64,000 bases of DNA from Coprobacter fastidiosus (GCF_030296935.1 NZ_AP028032.1:2852001-2916000), one strand, 5' to 3'; counted from the first letter of the stretch, positions 1 through 10,500 are shown. A program made the numbers and translations. The notes: generated by a model from the letters alone, not told the origin.

Positions 1-81
1 ATCTTCTTTTTTAAGGGCATTCATAAGTTTGGAGGCGTGTAAATCTCCAGAAGCTTCACCGGCTATCAGATAATACTTCAT
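1..81 (-). CDS. lpxB: Lipid-A-disaccharide synthase, N-terminal 27 residues (cut by window edge)
   Basis: The reverse strand from the ATG at 79-81 reads into the window edge and begins MKYYLIAGEASGDLHASKLM. This is the characteristic start of LpxB, with the glycine-rich GEASGD loop of the family. LpxB is the membrane-associated glycosyltransferase that joins UDP-2,3-diacylglucosamine and lipid X to make the lipid A disaccharide. Only the first 27 codons are present. The gene is divergent from the lipoprotein gene at 246, and a -7 box for it lies at 108-115. The short match is highly specific, so the call is fairly firm. Confidence 0.85.
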   Translation of the reverse strand, partial: MKYYLIAGEASGDLHASKLMNALKKED

Positions 82-107
82 TGCGCAAATCGTATAAATT
101 CTTTTTA

Positions 108-115
108 CAAATGTA
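108..115 (-). promoter_or_regulatory. Bacteroidetes -7 box for lpxB
   Basis: The reverse strand reads TACATTTG, an exact match to the Bacteroidetes -7 consensus TAnnTTTG, 27 bp before the lpxB start. No clear -33 TTG is seen at the usual distance. Confidence 0.5.
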
Positions 116-166
116 CATTAACTTTCTCATTTTATCTGAAAATAAGGTTGTTTTTGTCGATTTGAT

Positions 167-174
167 TACCTTTG
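167..174 (+). promoter_or_regulatory. Bacteroidetes -7 box for the lipoprotein gene at 246
   Basis: TACCTTTG matches TAnnTTTG exactly. A TTG at 148-150 lies 16 bp upstream, slightly closer than the usual -33 spacing. The implied start of transcription gives a leader of about 65 bases before the ATG at 246. Confidence 0.5.
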
Positions 175-245
175 TTTCCGGAATATTGTTTCTCTTAATC
201 TGATATTTTGCAATAACAACCGGATTTTTCCGTTAATATACAACA

Positions 246-1661
246 ATGAAGAAAAATATTTTCCATATAGTTTTTGTCCTGTTCATTTTTTCATTTGTTT
301 TATCAGGATGTTTCGACGAGAGTTTTTCGAATGATCCTAACGATCGTTTGACTTTTTCTACAAACATTGTAAAGTTTGATACGATTTTTACGCAGCGCGG
401 TACGGCTACACTATCTTTTAAAGTTTATAACCATGCGAAAAAATCGTTGAAAATAGAGTCCGTTACGTTGGCAGATGCCGCTAATTCTGGATTCTTTATT
501 AATGTGGATGGTTCTAAAGGTCCGGTAATACGAGATTTGGAAATAAGGGGTAAAGATAGTTTATATGTTTTTGTGGAAGCAAATGTCGATCCGACAAACC
601 AAAACTCTCCTCTATTGATAAAAGATTCTATCGTATTTGTTACGAATGGAATTCGTCAGGATGTCAAATTAGAGGCATACGGACAAGATGTCAATGTTTT
701 ACGGGGTGAAGTATTGCCGGATGGAGAGAATGTATTTACCGGAGAAAAACCTTATTTGGTTTATGACAGTCTTGTGATTCCGGCATCATCGTCTTTGGCA
801 TTGTCCGAAGGCACTACGCTTTATTTTCATAGTAAGGCGACGCTTGAGGTCAAGGGAAAGATAGACGCTCGCGGCACGGCTTCGCGTCCTGTAACTTTTC
901 GAGGAGATCGTCTCGACCGTATGTTCGCTGATTTGCCGTATGACTATTTGCCTGGACAGTGGGGAGGAATTCGTATCCATACGGATAGTTACGATAACCG
1001 TTTCGACCATGTTGCCATGAGGGGCACTTCTACCGGAATCGTTATTGATTCGTCTGATGTTTCGAGAACTAAAATCATATTCAGCAATTCGGTGATTCAT
1101 AACTCCAGCAATAATCTGGTTTCTTCGACGGAAAGCAGGATTGAGGCCTGGAATTGTCAATTTTCTAATGCCAGCGGTGCTTTAATGAGTTTGTCGGGAG
1201 GAGAAGCAAAATTTGTTCATTGTACATTTGCCAATTATTTTCAATTGATGGATGTCATAAAATCCCCTTTACTGGTTTTTGACAGATATACTCAGACAGA
1301 AGAAAATTTGCCGTTGAAAGCATCATTTGAAAATTGTATTATTATCGGTAACAACACGTTGATGCAGCCTTTAGAATTGTTGAATACCCAGATTTATTTT
1401 AAAACTTGTCTTTTCAGGGTGAATGGTTCGGACGATGAGAATTTCATTCAGTGTATATGGAATGGAGATCCGATGTTTGTGGCTACAGGAGATAACTATC
1501 AGTATGATTTCAGATTGGCTTCAGAGTCTTCGGCAGCTTACAGAGCAGGAAATCCTGAATTTGTCGATGAGAATACACGTACGGATCTTTTAGGCAATCC
1601 TCGCCCTGAAGGGGTAAATCCGGACGTAGGCGCTTATCAGTATATGACTCCGACAGAATAA
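246..1661 (+). CDS. Secreted lipoprotein with right-handed beta-helix fold, function unknown
   Basis: A 471-residue protein with a hydrophobic N-terminal segment ending in the lipobox LSGC, so it is probably a lipidated envelope protein. Residues about 35-150 look like an Ig-like beta-sandwich. From about 180 on, short beta-strand repeats with Asn and Ser turns (such as HNSSNN, HCTFAN and CIIIGNN) resemble a right-handed parallel beta-helix. The C-terminus, with the motif LGNPRPEGVNPDVGAYQY, is the ending typical of pectate-lyase-like repeat proteins of Bacteroidetes. No catalytic residues can be assigned. It stands alone between divergent lpxB and convergent dnaX. The fold is inferred from pattern and no substrate is evident. 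Confidence 0.8.
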   Translation: MKKNIFHIVFVLFIFSFVLSGCFDESFSNDPNDRLTFSTNIVKFDTIFTQRGTATLSFKVYNHAKKSLKIESVTLADAANSGFFINVDGSKGPVIRDLEIRGKDSLYVFVEANVDPTNQNSPLLIKDSIVFVTNGIRQDVKLEAYGQDVNVLRGEVLPDGENVFTGEKPYLVYDSLVIPASSSLALSEGTTLYFHSKATLEVKGKIDARGTASRPVTFRGDRLDRMFADLPYDYLPGQWGGIRIHTDSYDNRFDHVAMRGTSTGIVIDSSDVSRTKIIFSNSVIHNSSNNLVSSTESRIEAWNCQFSNASGALMSLSGGEAKFVHCTFANYFQLMDVIKSPLLVFDRYTQTEENLPLKASFENCIIIGNNTLMQPLELLNTQIYFKTCLFRVNGSDDENFIQCIWNGDPMFVATGDNYQYDFRLASESSAAYRAGNPEFVDENTRTDLLGNPRPEGVNPDVGAYQYMTPTE

Positions 1662-1697
1662 AAATACACTCTTAGTCAAAGCCTATTGGGGATATCG

Positions 1698-3512
1698 TCA
1701 TGCCAGTTCTAAGCCGAATTTGTCTTTTAAATGCATAATGTTAGGATTTTTCTGAACCATAAGGTCAAATCGTTCCCGTTGGCTGAATGCCTTGTGCTTT
1801 TCTTGTTTCTCGCTTTCTCTTGGACGCATGGAGATACGGGTGTTTTTTAATTCTTTTTTCAAGAATTGCATTAAGTCCGTTCCTCTTTCGTTCAGCCGGT
1901 CTAATTGTTCTTTGTTATCGACTACAACTTCGAAGTCTGTTGCATTCAGCATTTTAGGCGGACAAGTGCGCATCGTATTCACCAGAACGGTTTCGGTAGG
2001 AATCGTGTTGGTGAATTTAATCCACGCTTTTTGCAGATCCTCTTCAGAGAAAGAATTATTCATGTCCACATCTTTCCTTGTCTCCTGAACCTGTTCTTTT
2101 GTTTCGATAATCGGTTTTTTTATCGATATAGAAGGGATCGGAATCGTTCGGGGTTTCGGCTTTTGTGCAGGATGTTGATTATTCGGTAACTCGTTTAATT
2201 GAGCTTTATTTACCACCGTTTTATCGGTCTGTATTGTTTCTGTTGCCCGAGTACCGGTGCTTGTTTGGGCTGATGATGCGACAGTAGCATTTGTCGTAAC
2301 GGTCCTCTTTTGTTCTGTCGGAGCATTCTGGATCGGTGAAAAACTTCTTTGGGGGACAGTCTGTGCCGCAGGAGAAACCTTTTGCAACGTTGGCTGTTGT
2401 TCGGGCTGTGAATTTTTTGCCGCAGTTAATTGGCAGAGCTGTATCAGTGTCAATTCTACCAATAATTTTTTATTATTACTGTTCCGGTAGTTCAAATCGC
2501 ATCGGTTACTCAACTCGATTGCTTTATACAAAAACTCGTTGCTGCATTGCTTCGCTTGTTCGGCATAGCGTTGTGCTGTTGCCGGACCTACTTCGAGTAG
2601 AGGTAGGGTTATAGGATCTTTGCAGACTAACAGATCTCTGAAATGATTACTTAATCCGCTTATAAAATATTGAGCCTCGAATCCTTTTTTCAGTATTTTG
2701 TCAAAAAGAATTAGTGCTTCGGGAACAGCATTCCGTAAAAATGTATCGGTCAAGCTGAAATAGTATTCATAATCGAGGACATTCAGGTTCTCTATCACCG
2801 ATTGATAAGTAATGTTTCCGTTAGAAAAACTAACAACTTGGTCGAATATAGATAATGCGTCCCGCATTCCTCCATCAGCTTTTTGGGCAATGACGCTCAA
2901 CGCTTCCGGTTCGGCGGCAACCCCCTCTTGAGAAGCTACATATTGCAGGTGTTCTACGGTATCGGCTGTCGTGATTCTTTGAAAATCGTAAATTTGACAT
3001 CGAGACAGTATCGTCGGCAGAATTTTGTGTTTCTCGGTAGTTGCCAATATAAATAGTGCATGATGAGGCGGTTCTTCCAATGTCTTTAGAAATGCATTGA
3101 ATGCGGCGGTCGATAGCATGTGTACCTCATCGATGATGAATACTTTGTATTTTCCTATTTGAGGCGGAATGCGGACTTGTTCGGTCAGTTGCCGTATATC
3201 GTCGACCGAATTGTTAGATGCAGCGTCTAATTCTAAAATATTGTAAGATCGCTGTTCATTGAATGCTTTGCAGGATTCGCATTCGTTACAAGCCTCTCCA
3301 TCGGCTGTAGGATGTAAACAATTGATTGTTTTGGCAAAGATTCGGGCGCACGTTGTTTTTCCTACTCCCCGCGGACCGCAAAAAAGATAAGCGTGAGCTA
3401 ATTTCCCTGAACTGATCGCGTTTTTTAAAGTCTGGGTCAACGCTTTTTGTCCTATGACGGAGTGAAATGTGGACGGGCGGTATTTCCGTGCCGAAACAAT
3501 ATAATTATCCAT
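1698..3512 (-). CDS. dnaX: DNA polymerase III subunit gamma/tau
   Basis: A 604-residue clamp-loader ATPase that loads the sliding clamp during replication. The AAA+ module is complete: Walker A GPRGVGKT at residues 46-53, the four-cysteine zinc site (C65, C75, C78, C81), Walker B IIDEVHML at about 126-133, a sensor ATTE and the SRC arginine-finger motif near 170-172. A Gln/Thr/Pro-rich linker covers about 370-470, followed by a C-terminal tau-like domain. The start MDNYIVSARKYRP is standard for the family. It is co-directional with cdd upstream, but both have their own -7 box. Confidence 0.97.
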   Translation of the reverse strand: MDNYIVSARKYRPSTFHSVIGQKALTQTLKNAISSGKLAHAYLFCGPRGVGKTTCARIFAKTINCLHPTADGEACNECESCKAFNEQRSYNILELDAASNNSVDDIRQLTEQVRIPPQIGKYKVFIIDEVHMLSTAAFNAFLKTLEEPPHHALFILATTEKHKILPTILSRCQIYDFQRITTADTVEHLQYVASQEGVAAEPEALSVIAQKADGGMRDALSIFDQVVSFSNGNITYQSVIENLNVLDYEYYFSLTDTFLRNAVPEALILFDKILKKGFEAQYFISGLSNHFRDLLVCKDPITLPLLEVGPATAQRYAEQAKQCSNEFLYKAIELSNRCDLNYRNSNNKKLLVELTLIQLCQLTAAKNSQPEQQPTLQKVSPAAQTVPQRSFSPIQNAPTEQKRTVTTNATVASSAQTSTGTRATETIQTDKTVVNKAQLNELPNNQHPAQKPKPRTIPIPSISIKKPIIETKEQVQETRKDVDMNNSFSEEDLQKAWIKFTNTIPTETVLVNTMRTCPPKMLNATDFEVVVDNKEQLDRLNERGTDLMQFLKKELKNTRISMRPRESEKQEKHKAFSQRERFDLMVQKNPNIMHLKDKFGLELA

Positions 3513-3548
3513 TTATCTTGAAAGTTCTGTCTTGTAATTCTGTATTTA

Positions 3549-3556
3549 CAAAAGTA
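3549..3556 (-). promoter_or_regulatory. Bacteroidetes -7 box for dnaX
   Basis: The reverse strand reads TACTTTTG, matching TAnnTTTG, 37 bp before the dnaX start. No convincing -33 element is visible. Confidence 0.4.
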
Positions 3557-3608
3557 ATAAAAAGTAACAGGTTTGTATCTTGAAAAAATTTAAAAAGTGA
3601 AATTCATT

Positions 3609-4091
3609 TTATCTTTCCATACTCGATTTATCGAAATGCAACGGTAATAGCGCTTTTATAGAATCTACGATATAAATGTCGTCTTTACCGTACATCAGTA
3701 TCCGTATAGGTTGATTAAAACGATTTTCTGTTTCTAAAATTACCTGTCGGCAAGCTCCGCACGGAGCAACTTGACCGTCTGTGTAGCTCCCGCCTGTCTG
3801 AGCTGCCAATGCCAGCATTTTCACAGGAATATCGGGATAGTTGGCATTGGTGAAAAAAAGTGTTACGCGTTCTGCGCATAATCCCGAAGGATATGCGGCA
3901 TTTTCCTGATTGTTTCCTTGTATTATTTCTCCATTATTCAGTAGGGCTGCTGCTCCTACTTGGAATTGAGAATAGGGTGCGTATGAGAGGTTGCTCGCCT
4001 CTTTTGCCCGATCGATCAGAATTTTTTCTTCGGGGCTCAATTCTTCATAAGAACAAACTGTTATCTTTGTATCGAGATTTAACTTTTTCAT
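3609..4091 (-). CDS. cdd: Cytidine deaminase
   Basis: A 160-residue zinc enzyme that deaminates cytidine and deoxycytidine to uridine and deoxyuridine in pyrimidine salvage. The catalytic motif LCAER gives zinc ligand C72 and proton-shuttle E74, and APCGACRQ gives ligands C111 and C114. The length fits the homotetrameric class. Residues YAPYSQFQVGAA near 38-49 form the usual substrate-binding loop. It lies 97 bp upstream of dnaX in the same direction. Confidence 0.95.
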   Translation of the reverse strand: MKKLNLDTKITVCSYEELSPEEKILIDRAKEASNLSYAPYSQFQVGAAALLNNGEIIQGNNQENAAYPSGLCAERVTLFFTNANYPDIPVKMLALAAQTGGSYTDGQVAPCGACRQVILETENRFNQPIRILMYGKDDIYIVDSIKALLPLHFDKSSMER

Positions 4092-4169
4092 ATCAGGACT
4101 AATTTTATAGCGTTAAGGTTATTCGAATATATGCTTATCACTAATTGGTAAAATAATTCGGTAATAATA

Positions 4170-4177
4170 CAAATATA
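4170..4177 (-). promoter_or_regulatory. Bacteroidetes -7 box for cdd
   Basis: The reverse strand reads TATATTTG, matching TAnnTTTG, about 78 bp before the cdd start. It is AT-rich sequence, so a chance match is possible. Confidence 0.35.
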
Positions 4178-4243
4178 AAGAAGTTTTGAAATATTCGTGC
4201 GAGTTTTACGTTCTTTTTTCGAGTTATAATAAGGATATTGAGT

Positions 4244-5149
4244 ATGAGTTTTAAAAGATTAACACTGTTTTCGCTTTTTGCCATTTCTGTTTTTTGGGGG
4301 GGGGATGTGAGTGCTCAGAGTCGGAATCGTCTTTATATGCAGTATATAGATACGTATAAGGATTTGGCAATCAGTCATCAGAAAAAATATAAAATACCGG
4401 CCAGTATTACTTTGGCTCAGGGGCTATTGGAATCTGGCGCTGGAAGAGGAACATTAGCACGTAAATCGAATAATCATTTCGGTATAAAATGTCACAATAA
4501 ATGGACCGGAGCTCGGGTTTATCACGATGATGATGCTAAAGGAGAGTGCTTTCGTAAATATAAGCATCCTAAAGATTCATACGAAGATCATTCTTTATTC
4601 TTGACTCGGAATATGCGTTATGCTCAGTTATTTGAACTGAAAAGTACCGATTATAAAGGTTGGGCAAGAGGCTTGCAGCGTTGCGGATATGCGACCGATA
4701 AGGCGTATGCAAGTAAATTGATTCAGATTATAGAATTGTATGATTTGTATCGATATGACCGTAAGGGGCGTTCTTCACAAGAAGTTTCTGAATTACCGGT
4801 AGGATATAAGCCTCATCAGGTGTATCGTTCTTCGGGCTTGTATTACATCGAAGTTCGTGTGGGAGATAATCTTAAAAATATAGGGAAGGAGTTCGGTATC
4901 AGCGTAAAAAAACTGTGTAGTTATAATGAGATTCCCAAAGATTATCCTTTAGATCCGGGAATGGTGATTTATCTTGAGAAGAAGAATAAAAAAGCGGACA
5001 AAGCCTATACGCGACATATCGTTTCGGCAGGTGAGTCGATGCATGATATTTCTCAGATTTATGGCATTCGTATGAAATATTTGTATAAAATGAATCATAA
5101 AGATAAAGACTATGTCCCGTCAGAAGGGGATGTGTTGATCCTTCGTTGA
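4244..5149 (+). CDS. Secreted glucosaminidase (FlgJ-like) with LysM domains
   Basis: A 301-residue peptidoglycan hydrolase with a signal peptide ending near SAQS. The glucosaminidase domain spans about 30-170: ITLAQGLLESGAGRG carries the expected catalytic Glu, followed by NNHFGIKC and the CFRKYKHPKDSYEDHS stretch typical of the family. Two LysM repeats follow, at about 205-250 (YYIEVRVGDNLKNIGKEFGI) and about 258-300 (RHIVSAGESMHDISQIYGI). They bind N-acetylglucosamine in the wall. An upstream TTG is in frame, but the ATG at 4244 is preceded by AAGGA and fits the signal peptide better. Its role is wall remodelling. It stands alone in its orientation. Confidence 0.9.
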   Translation: MSFKRLTLFSLFAISVFWGGDVSAQSRNRLYMQYIDTYKDLAISHQKKYKIPASITLAQGLLESGAGRGTLARKSNNHFGIKCHNKWTGARVYHDDDAKGECFRKYKHPKDSYEDHSLFLTRNMRYAQLFELKSTDYKGWARGLQRCGYATDKAYASKLIQIIELYDLYRYDRKGRSSQEVSELPVGYKPHQVYRSSGLYYIEVRVGDNLKNIGKEFGISVKKLCSYNEIPKDYPLDPGMVIYLEKKNKKADKAYTRHIVSAGESMHDISQIYGIRMKYLYKMNHKDKDYVPSEGDVLILR

Positions 5150-5162
5150 TTTCAATACACCT

Positions 5163-5223
5163 AAAAGCCTGTCTAAATTTTCCGACACAAAAATGACATA
5201 GATAAAATTTAGATAGGTTCTAA
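5163..5223. repeat. Dispersed inverted-end element, short copy
   Basis: Left end CCTGTCTAAATTTT (5168-5181) is the inverted complement, at 13 of 14 positions, of right end AAAATTTAGATAGG (5204-5217), with only 22 bases between them. The right flank GTTCTAA recurs in the copies near 32100 and 48836. It lies 3' of the glucosaminidase gene and could also fold as a hairpin in RNA. Confidence 0.65.
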
Positions 5224-5282
5224 ATAATAATGATCGGCTTTTGTGTCTATCGTTTATTGGTATTGGAGTGCTTCAAAATTTA

Positions 5283-5948
5283 TTATAAATCATCTTTTGC
5301 GTGTTCTCTAATGATGTTGCTATTATCTTTATCTTTATAAGAAAGCATTACGAAACATGATAAGGAACTTTCATGTTCGATCCAAAGGGTGATTTCACCA
5401 TTGTCGGTTGTAAATCGACTCTCGTACTGGCATCCTCCCAATAGGGCATAACTCATTTTTTCGCTATCGTTACGAGGTTCATGGAAAAATTGGAATTTTT
5501 CTGTGCATGCTGATGGCTTGCCGTATTTTTCTGTCAACAATTCTTTCAAATGCGTGTAATCTCCATAAAGGTATTTCCACTGTTTTTGTTCCGGAAAAAC
5601 AACGGAGATTTTTGAAACTAAGTCCTTATTATCGAGTGTGCTTACATAGATCATACATTCTTTGAAGTCGGCAAAATCACCTTGCAGTATCTCTGCATTG
5701 TCTTGTGTACCTATATGTTTGAATCCCTTGCGCTTCATGCGTGACTTAAACTCGTCCAATTTTCCGTCAATGGGTACGCCTTTAAATTTAAGATGAGTGC
5801 TTTTTTTCATAGTTGCATCATCTTCTTCTACGTTTATAGCCACCTCTTTCTGTTCTTCATTTATAACTTCTTTTGAGCTGTTCATAAAATAGTAATACCA
5901 TAAAAGGCAAAGAATCGCGATAAATGCTGATAAAAAGAGTTTCTTCAT
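5283..5948 (-). CDS. Membrane-anchored hypothetical protein
   Basis: A 221-residue protein, not recognised. The start at 5948 (MKKLFLSAFIA) is preferred over the in-frame ATG at 5990 because it begins directly with the hydrophobic segment. That segment, residues 4-21, has no cleavage site or lipobox, so it is probably a single N-terminal anchor. A charged Glu/Lys linker follows. The soluble part (about 45-215) begins with the sequence LKFKGVPIDGKLDEFKSRM, a pattern seen in several small Bacteroidetes envelope proteins of unknown role. There are no obvious catalytic residues. It is the only gene between a convergent dispersed repeat and the terminator at 6017-6058. Confidence 0.75.
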   Translation of the reverse strand: MKKLFLSAFIAILCLLWYYYFMNSSKEVINEEQKEVAINVEEDDATMKKSTHLKFKGVPIDGKLDEFKSRMKRKGFKHIGTQDNAEILQGDFADFKECMIYVSTLDNKDLVSKISVVFPEQKQWKYLYGDYTHLKELLTEKYGKPSACTEKFQFFHEPRNDSEKMSYALLGGCQYESRFTTDNGEITLWIEHESSLSCFVMLSYKDKDNSNIIREHAKDDL

Positions 5949-6016
5949 ATTTCTCAATCTTATTTTAATTAAAAAAGTGCGGATATTCACTGTTTAACAG
6001 AGAGATTATAGATATT

Positions 6017-6058
6017 AAAGCGAAAACGACAGACGAAATCATCTGCCGTTTTCGCTTT
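6017..6058 (-). terminator. Hairpin terminator after the DUF5723/lipoprotein gene pair
   Basis: AAAGCGAAAACG (6017-6028) pairs perfectly with CGTTTTCGCTTT (6047-6058). A further CAG/CTG pairing inside follows one mismatch. It lies 10 bp past the stop of the leftward gene ending at 6069. Confidence 0.75.
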
Positions 6059-6068
6059 ATTTATTTTA

Positions 6069-7484
6069 TTAATATGCTGCAGGTACGGGATTATAGACTT
6101 TTTTATTTTTCAGTTTCGGGTCGGTTCCTAACGGGAAATTTATACCAAAACTGAAACTCATGTTTGTCGTATTTACAGGTACATATTGCGGAGTATATTT
6201 TGCAGCGATATAATCAGCTCCCAAGAAAAGGTTAAATCCTCTGGGGCATAAATTTATCAAAGCTCCCCATGTGCATCCGGTATTCGATACCGCTCCGTTG
6301 AGTGCTGCCATGAACCATTTTGCCGGGCGGAAATTGGCTGTCGCCATCAGTTTTGTCCATGTTTTTGGAGTACTGAATCGGGTCGAGGATAATAATCCGA
6401 ATGATATTTTGTTATTTAAAATGCCATATTCTGCCCCTATATTCATAGTCGTTTTCAACCAAGTACTTCTGGAAGAAGCTCGAGTTTCTTTAAATTTGAA
6501 TAAAGCTTCGAGATCATCTCCGATTTTATCGGTTTCGTCGTCAAAGGCGTTATTGCCGTTATCATCATCTTCAGCTCCTAAGTGTTTGAATCCGTCGAAT
6601 ACGAATTCTCCTTCAGGGGTTTCTGCTTTTTTATTTTTATTCCAGCGGATAAAACCTATATCTGTTAAAGCCATGGACACAGTAAGGTTGTCAAAGATTT
6701 TATAAGTTGCACCGAGATCGATAGCACCACCGATACCGGCGATTCCTAATTTTCCTGTGTCAAAATCGAATCCGTCGATTTCACCGTTACTGTCGGTTTC
6801 CAGGGTCACTCCGGCAAGAGACAAGTCGGCTATACCTTTACTTTGTATCATCCATCGTTCATCGGATAATGTCATAGTCATGCGGTCTATTCTTGCATCC
6901 AGATTCCCTGCACCGATTAACGCTTTCAGTTTAGCCCCTATCGTTAACCTGTCGTTTATGCGGTGAGCATGTCCTAATGCCAGCTCGACATAATTGTTGC
7001 TTTTCGCCCGTATATCTTTCATTTCGTATTGAGTAACCTCTCCGGTTTGGCCATTTTTCAAAAAGGCAAATAAGTCTTTAGGCAAGAATATATCAGTACT
7101 GCTTTTTACTGATAAATCAAAAGTATTGAATCCGTTAAATGCGAAAAATCCGAATGATAAAATCGTTTCATCGATATTTAAACTCAGGTTGTTTCGGTTC
7201 TTTAACGATCCTATAAACTCGTTTGATGAGATGCTCGGGTGGAATCCTGTTAATAATTCGTCTCCTGACGGATACAAAAAGTGAGATAAGGCCATGTTGC
7301 CGTTTATTTGAATATCGAGATTTCCTAATCCGGGAAAACTGAAGTATCCGTAATCATTTATTAAAGCCGGATTCAATCTATGGCGATAGGGCATCCGTTC
7401 TAAAAAATATGATGAATATAAGGTCTGTGCCGATACTCCTGCAGAGACCAAACATAGGATGAATATGATGATTTTCTTTTTCAT
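6069..7484 (-). CDS. DUF5723-type outer membrane/envelope protein
   Basis: A 471-residue exported protein with a signal peptide cleaved after VSA-Q (about residue 20). The N-terminal sequence, with a YFLERMPYRHRLNPAL stretch and alternating aromatic beta strands, and the closing strands (TNMSFSFGINFPLG) fit the DUF5723 family. That family probably forms a PorV/FadL-like beta-barrel. The start at 7484 is chosen because the upstream ATG at 7511 adds nine residues with no signal character. It follows the 1026-residue lipoprotein gene with about 30 bp between them, so the two are probably co-transcribed and work together at the cell envelope. No biochemical role is known to me. Confidence 0.8.
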   Translation of the reverse strand: MKKKIIIFILCLVSAGVSAQTLYSSYFLERMPYRHRLNPALINDYGYFSFPGLGNLDIQINGNMALSHFLYPSGDELLTGFHPSISSNEFIGSLKNRNNLSLNIDETILSFGFFAFNGFNTFDLSVKSSTDIFLPKDLFAFLKNGQTGEVTQYEMKDIRAKSNNYVELALGHAHRINDRLTIGAKLKALIGAGNLDARIDRMTMTLSDERWMIQSKGIADLSLAGVTLETDSNGEIDGFDFDTGKLGIAGIGGAIDLGATYKIFDNLTVSMALTDIGFIRWNKNKKAETPEGEFVFDGFKHLGAEDDDNGNNAFDDETDKIGDDLEALFKFKETRASSRSTWLKTTMNIGAEYGILNNKISFGLLSSTRFSTPKTWTKLMATANFRPAKWFMAALNGAVSNTGCTWGALINLCPRGFNLFLGADYIAAKYTPQYVPVNTTNMSFSFGINFPLGTDPKLKNKKVYNPVPAAY

Positions 7485-7516
7485 TTTATGTATTTGTAAA
7501 GAGTTCGACATTGATT

Positions 7517-10500
7517 TTAGAAGTTATCGATATCAGCTTGAATACCTTTTACCTTTAAGGCGACTTTCGCTTTAATGGATTGGCTGGGTTTTAACGGAAC
7601 ACCGCCTACAGTACCTTCATTTGCCCCCAGTCCACCTGTAATTAACAGTTCCAAACCGTCCAGACGTCTTAAAGCTCCTGAGCCTTCTCGCTCTCTGACT
7701 TTAATTAAAAGAGTAGTTTCAGAAGTATTTGTCGATCCTGTTTCGCTATTATATGTGCCTGCAGCAACATACCCTTCTTCTTTTCCGTTGTCGAACGTGA
7801 AAGATAGATCGTTTGAATCAATAGTGCTGACACAACCTGTCGATAGCGGGATAACTTTCAATGCCAATTCTAAAGGCAGGCCGTTATATACGGTTGCTTT
7901 TATCGAAATTTCGCTCGCTGTCGCTTTTTCAAAAATGTCGTCTGTATCGTCTTGTATGTTATCGATCGTGTCTTTATATACGATATTGACATCTTTACCT
8001 AAAACGAAAGGTACATCTGCGTTGCAGTCGATCAGTACTTGAGAGCCTCCTTTTGAGAGATCTACCGTGTGCCAGTTTTCTCCTTCTACGGCTTTTGGAG
8101 TCGGAATAGCGTCTATTACTATACTGTCCGGAACGTCTTTGATTACGCTTTGCAGTTGACTGAACGGAATTGCTTCGAATCCTTCAGGAATACCTTTTGC
8201 TATGTATTCGGGTGTCGCTAATATGAATTTTGAAGTTTTAGCTGTTTCTTCTTCTGAAGAATTTAAATCGTCATAAGCTGCGATGGTCATGGTTTTATCG
8301 GGTCTTAATCCGCCTGAAGCTAAAGGATTTCCGTTTTTATAGGGAGTAAAAATCAGATCGACGTTGATAGGTACTCCGATCGGGTTTGTCGTAGTCAATT
8401 GGAAATTAGCATTCGGAAGGTACAAGGCTGATCCTTCTTTCAGGTAGTCTGAAAGATCTCCTAAATTTATCGATGTGTGCGGATTATCGGAGATAACGTC
8501 TTCGTTGACTTCTCCGGCTGCCAATTGTATGTTCATCTGTTCTACATTTACAGATGTTTTGACATTTAGATTTTGAAGATCGTCGAGGCTGACGTTTCCG
8601 GACGATACGGAAGCTCGACCGGTTATTACCGCGTTCTTTTCAGGTAATATGAGTTTGTGATCTTCTGTCAGAATGTTTTGGAATTCACTGTCTGTGAAAT
8701 CAAGCTTTGTAATATGCAGTTGATTATTATATTTCCATGTCCGTTCCGTAGAAGAACCTTTGATAAATTTTTGGTTTTTCAAAATCAGGCGTTGGCTTTT
8801 TTCTCCGGTTTCAGGATTAGTATAGTTTATTACACCTGAATTTTCATCAAAAATAATGTATTGAGGAAAATCGATTATCAATTCATCGAATTGTAAATCT
8901 CCAGCTCCGTCTGTTATATTGATGTTCGCTTGCAGATTTACGGCAGTGTTCCCTTTCAGCTTAACCCATTTTAGGGCTTTTAGTTCTTTAGGAACATCAG
9001 TTTCATCAACTTCTATTTTGGCTGTATTATTTCCGAGATCGGCGGTAAACGATTCTGTTTCGACATCGGCGTCAGCAATATTCAATATACTTTTCTGAAG
9101 TTTGAAATTAATTTTCGAATTGTTGTTGAAGCTTTCTATTTTCTTGAATGTTGTGTTGCCCTTAGCATATGTAGTAAAGGTATTAACTTTAAATTGTGGC
9201 TCGAAAGACAGTGATTTTGTTCCGTCTGTTTCGGACTTTAGTACTTTTTGAGAGAGATTTATCGATTTTAATTTTACTTGTTTGGTAAATCCGTTTTTCA
9301 GTTCGTCGATCGTAATAACGAGGTTATCTCCATTCCATGTGTTACCTGTTTTATCAAATTCGAAAGGGGTATTCGGATCGTTCAGGTTAATCGTTACCTC
9401 TCCACCGGAAAGGTCTAATCCGGCAAGAGTAATGGGTTCGGACTTCAAAGTAAGTATAGAATTGCCGTCAAAATATACCTTGTTTATCTTTTTTACATCT
9501 TTGTTTATATTGGTAACGTTGATATCGGTACTGAAATTTGTCTGTTCTACATCTATTTTTACATCTGAGATGGCAAGATCCATATCATCGATATTGATAT
9601 TAGAGCTGCTTATGCTTATAGGCATAGAGACATCTATTGATGATAGATTAACCCCTTTTGTAATACCTTTTATGCTGATATATCCTGACTGAGAATAGTT
9701 GATCTTTTCTTCGAATCCCGAAAATTCGCCTTGTGCAGCATCGATTTCTTTGTTATAACTTATCAGGTTGAAGTTTACTATGTTATCGGTTAGTGTCAGA
9801 TTTACATTGTCGAGACTCAAAGTATGACTATTGGTCAGTGAGCCTTTTGTCGGGTTTGAAATCTCGAATGTATTGGGAAATGTTATTGTAAAATTTTTCA
9901 ATGTTACGGTTGCCTCGGACAGATTTAGTGTATTTTTCAGCTGGTCCATATCCATTTTCAGTTGTGCGGTTGTAGCATTGAATTTGATATTGGAGATGTG
10001 TGTTACTTCTACAGGGCACGTTCCTTTTGCAACAACAAAAGAAGTCTGATGCTCATCGAGCCGGAATTCTTTATCCATTATACTAACTTCTCCGTTGTTA
10101 GGAACGTTTATCGGAACGTTTTCCGTGATCATCATCGGTACGCTTCCTGTAAAAGACTGATTGATCTCAGGTTTGTCGATTATATTTTTTTTCAACAATA
10201 TATCCGGTTGAGTCTCATCGATTTTTATAGGATCTATTGTCAGCTTTTCGAACGAAATGTTAAAGTCGGTAGATGTGTTTATAGCATTGATCGATACCGG
10301 ATCGAATGTCGGAATATCAGCTTTTACATTTTCTTTTTTGTGGATGCCGTATTGATCGTCATCGGTGGTTAAATCTTCTATATCTTCCGGTTTTAATAAA
10401 TCGCTGAGGAGCTTTGTTTCGGTCTCTCCTAAAGGAAACCCTAATTCGCCCCCAATTCCTACGATTGTAGAAATGTCTTTGGTAAGATCATACTTTTTGT

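Noticed and set aside
786-1160. A 124-codon reverse frame
   Set aside because: It is inside the beta-helix lipoprotein gene and has a composition typical of antisense frames.
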